Shown one piece after another: positions 12,882 to 14,366 of a DNA stretch of 14,366 bases. Both the position numbers and the translations under genes were made by a program. This DNA is from Devosia sp. GTDB lineage: Bacteria > Pseudomonadota > Alphaproteobacteria > Rhizobiales > Devosiaceae. The notes beneath the pieces are model-generated. The model ran no database searches, was not told where the DNA came from, and was given only the letters and a program-made list of their open reading frames with translations. Within the stretch, counting starts at the first letter, position 1. The number at the start of each line of letters is the position of its first letter. Location: assembly GCA_028290685.1 (NCBI GenBank), contig JAQGJI010000076.1, forward strand, positions 1 to 14,366, in the 5' to 3' direction.

Positions 12882-14366
12882 TCAGCTGGCCGTAACGGGC
12901 TCCAGTTTGGCGAGCCTGCCGATCTTGCCCATCAACTTGACGGCTTCGAACTCGAGGTTTTCCCGATTGGCGTCGCTGAACGGGCGTGGATTGTGGTCAA
13001 GCAGGGCCAGCGCGCCGATGATTGCCCCATCGGGTCCATGGAGCGGTACCCCGGCATAGAACCGGACGCCGTTTTCCAGCAGGAAGCGGTCATTGGCGAA
13101 TTCCTTGCTGGCCGCGACATCGGGCACAACAAGGGGGGCATTGCCCGCTATGACGCTCTGGCTGGCGCCGTTGATCTCTTCCTCCCTCGAGCGATCCGAG
13201 AGCGAGCTGAAATCGCTGTCCACGATATCGATGATCGCCGTGGCGACGCCGCTGGACACGGCAATCTGCCCCAGGGCCTGCGCCAGCGGACCATCGGACT
13301 GCGCCAGCAGCCGCAGCCGGTCCAGCGCCGCCTCGTCCATGGCCGGGGCGTCCGATTGGGGCGCCGGCGCATCTTTGGCGTGAACCAGTTCCCCAACGGC
13401 CTTCACCGCCTCGGGCAGGCCCGAAACGATCTGCGCGACACCCCAGTCCTGCTGGCGGTTCTCCGGCAGTGGCGCCGACCCCAGGGCAACGGCGATGATC
13501 TTGATCCCCGGATGACGCCGCGACAAACGCCGTGCCACCAGGCGCGCATGGCTGCGCGGATTGTCGTCGAGATAGCACAGGCAGATGACTTCGACGCCCT
13601 TGAGCGTCAGCTGCCCGATGCTTTCCTGGCGGATCACCAGGGGCGCCAAGGCCTGCACCGGGCCGTTTTCGGGCTCGATCAGGCGCATCAGGATTTGCGC
13701 GGCCGCGTCATCAAGCTCGGTTCGCGCCCCGATGCACAGGATGCGCGGCTCCCCGCTGGGGACTGCGTCCTGGTCGGTCTCTGTCTCGGTGTCGATATCG
13801 ATGTCGTCGATCACCGCGCGCATGCTGTCCATCACCTTGCGGCGATGGGAAAGGTCGGACACATCGAGCGAGAGATCGAGTTCGGCCAGCAGCAGCGCCG
13901 GAACGGCCACGTCGAGGTAGAATTTTGCCACGCTGTTGTCGGCGATGAAATCCTCGGCCAGTTCGACCGCTTCCTCGACATTGCCCGAAACCAGCCGCTG
14001 ATAGAGCCGCTCGGGCTGGCTCAATACCGGTTCACTGCCCAGCAGGGTTTCAAAAAAGGCCAGTTGCGGCACATAGCGGCCCAGAACCACGAGGCACACC
14101 GTGATCGGGGTCGACAGGATCAAGCCGATGGGGCCCCACAGCGTGGCCCAGAACATGGCCGCTACAAGCACCGCCAGGGCCGACAGCCCGGTGCTCGATC
14201 CATAGAGCCGGGGCTCGATGGCATTGGTCACGGTCAATTCAAGGCACACGAACAAGGCAATCGAAGCCAGCAGCATGAACCAGCCCGGGTCCACCGCGAA
14301 GGCGAGCGTGAAGGGAATGGTTGCCGCCATCAGCGTGCCGACAAAGGGGATATACCGGAACAGGGC
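12882..14366 (-). CDS. AI-2E family membrane protein with C-terminal Rossmann-like and GAF domains (5' end outside window)
   Basis: 494 C-terminal residues are visible; the frame is open to the right edge, so the start lies outside. The first 100 residues match the end of the AI-2E (YdiK/PerM) membrane domain: RYIPFVGTL, then membrane segments and LWGPIGLILSTPITVCLVVLGRYVPQL. A helical linker (about 105-190) ends in an acidic stretch rich in D, E and T. About 207-330 is an alpha/beta domain (ILCIGARTELDDAA, VICLCYLDDNPRSHARLVARRL, IKIIAVALG) that resembles a B12-binding or receiver fold without an obvious ligand motif. About 345-485 is a GAF-like domain with VPDVAASKEFANDRF, VRFYAGVPLHGPDG and IIGALALLDHNPR. 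Family members are transporters or exporters of unclear substrate. No intrinsic terminator was seen after its stop. It probably has no direct link to the carotenoid genes. Confidence 0.85.
   Translation of the reverse strand, partial: ALFRYIPFVGTLMAATIPFTLAFAVDPGWFMLLASIALFVCLELTVTNAIEPRLYGSSTGLSALAVLVAAMFWATLWGPIGLILSTPITVCLVVLGRYVPQLAFFETLLGSEPVLSQPERLYQRLVSGNVEEAVELAEDFIADNSVAKFYLDVAVPALLLAELDLSLDVSDLSHRRKVMDSMRAVIDDIDIDTETETDQDAVPSGEPRILCIGARTELDDAAAQILMRLIEPENGPVQALAPLVIRQESIGQLTLKGVEVICLCYLDDNPRSHARLVARRLSRRHPGIKIIAVALGSAPLPENRQQDWGVAQIVSGLPEAVKAVGELVHAKDAPAPQSDAPAMDEAALDRLRLLAQSDGPLAQALGQIAVSSGVATAIIDIVDSDFSSLSDRSREEEINGASQSVIAGNAPLVVPDVAASKEFANDRFLLENGVRFYAGVPLHGPDGAIIGALALLDHNPRPFSDANRENLEFEAVKLMGKIGRLAKLEPVTAS

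Noticed and set aside
1..14366. tRNA, rRNA, CRISPR arrays, insertion sequences, prophage or attachment sites
   Set aside because: None seen: no repeat-spacer pattern, transposase or integrase motifs, or cloverleaf-like sequence. The photosynthesis genes that sometimes flank crt genes (puf, bch) are also absent.

Overview
The window is GC-rich (clearly over 60% by eye) and densely packed. Overlapping start/stop codons, frequent GTG and TTG starts, and the gene families present point to an alphaproteobacterium, most likely a Hyphomicrobiales (Devosia-like) or related lineage. That placement is an inference from gene content and promoter style; no marker gene is present.

Layout. (a) 1-2605, minus strand: a three-gene unit made of a HAD-UbiA fusion prenyltransferase, a GtrA-type membrane protein and the N-terminal part of a DprE1-like FAD oxidase. 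Together these resemble the decaprenylphosphoryl-arabinose route known from mycobacteria. (b) 2606-2827: a regulatory intergenic stretch with a sigma-EcfG-type promoter, a 24-bp near-perfect dyad and the terminator of the next gene. (c) 2828-3322, minus: an exported DUF4142 protein. (d) 3406-12581: a complete carotenoid locus in three transcription units. fni (type 2 isopentenyl diphosphate isomerase) is on the minus strand, divergent from a plus-strand operon crtE - ABC ATPase - ABC-2 permease - crtW - crtZ. That operon runs head-on, with no gap, into a minus-strand operon crtY-crtI-crtB. (e) 12582-12881: an intergenic region that appears to encode an unannotated stress small RNA on the plus strand. 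(f) 12882-14366, minus: the C-terminal part of an AI-2E family membrane protein with two extra cytoplasmic domains.

How the genes work together. Fni balances IPP and DMAPP. CrtE makes geranylgeranyl diphosphate, CrtB phytoene, CrtI lycopene and CrtY beta-carotene; CrtW (4-ketolase) and CrtZ (3-hydroxylase) then give canthaxanthin, zeaxanthin and, acting together, astaxanthin. All steps from the C5 isomers to astaxanthin are covered except farnesyl diphosphate synthesis, which may be provided elsewhere or by CrtE. The unusual member is the ABC exporter pair, coupled by 4-base overlaps between crtE and crtW.

The most noteworthy observation is at 12678-12787. An exact GGAAC-N16-CGTT promoter of the alphaproteobacterial general stress sigma factor is followed, at the expected start distance, by a 5' hairpin, a C-rich anti-Shine-Dalgarno stretch and a strong terminator with eight T. 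It has no associated open reading frame. Related promoter-like sequences precede the HAD-UbiA operon and, more weakly, the DUF4142 gene.
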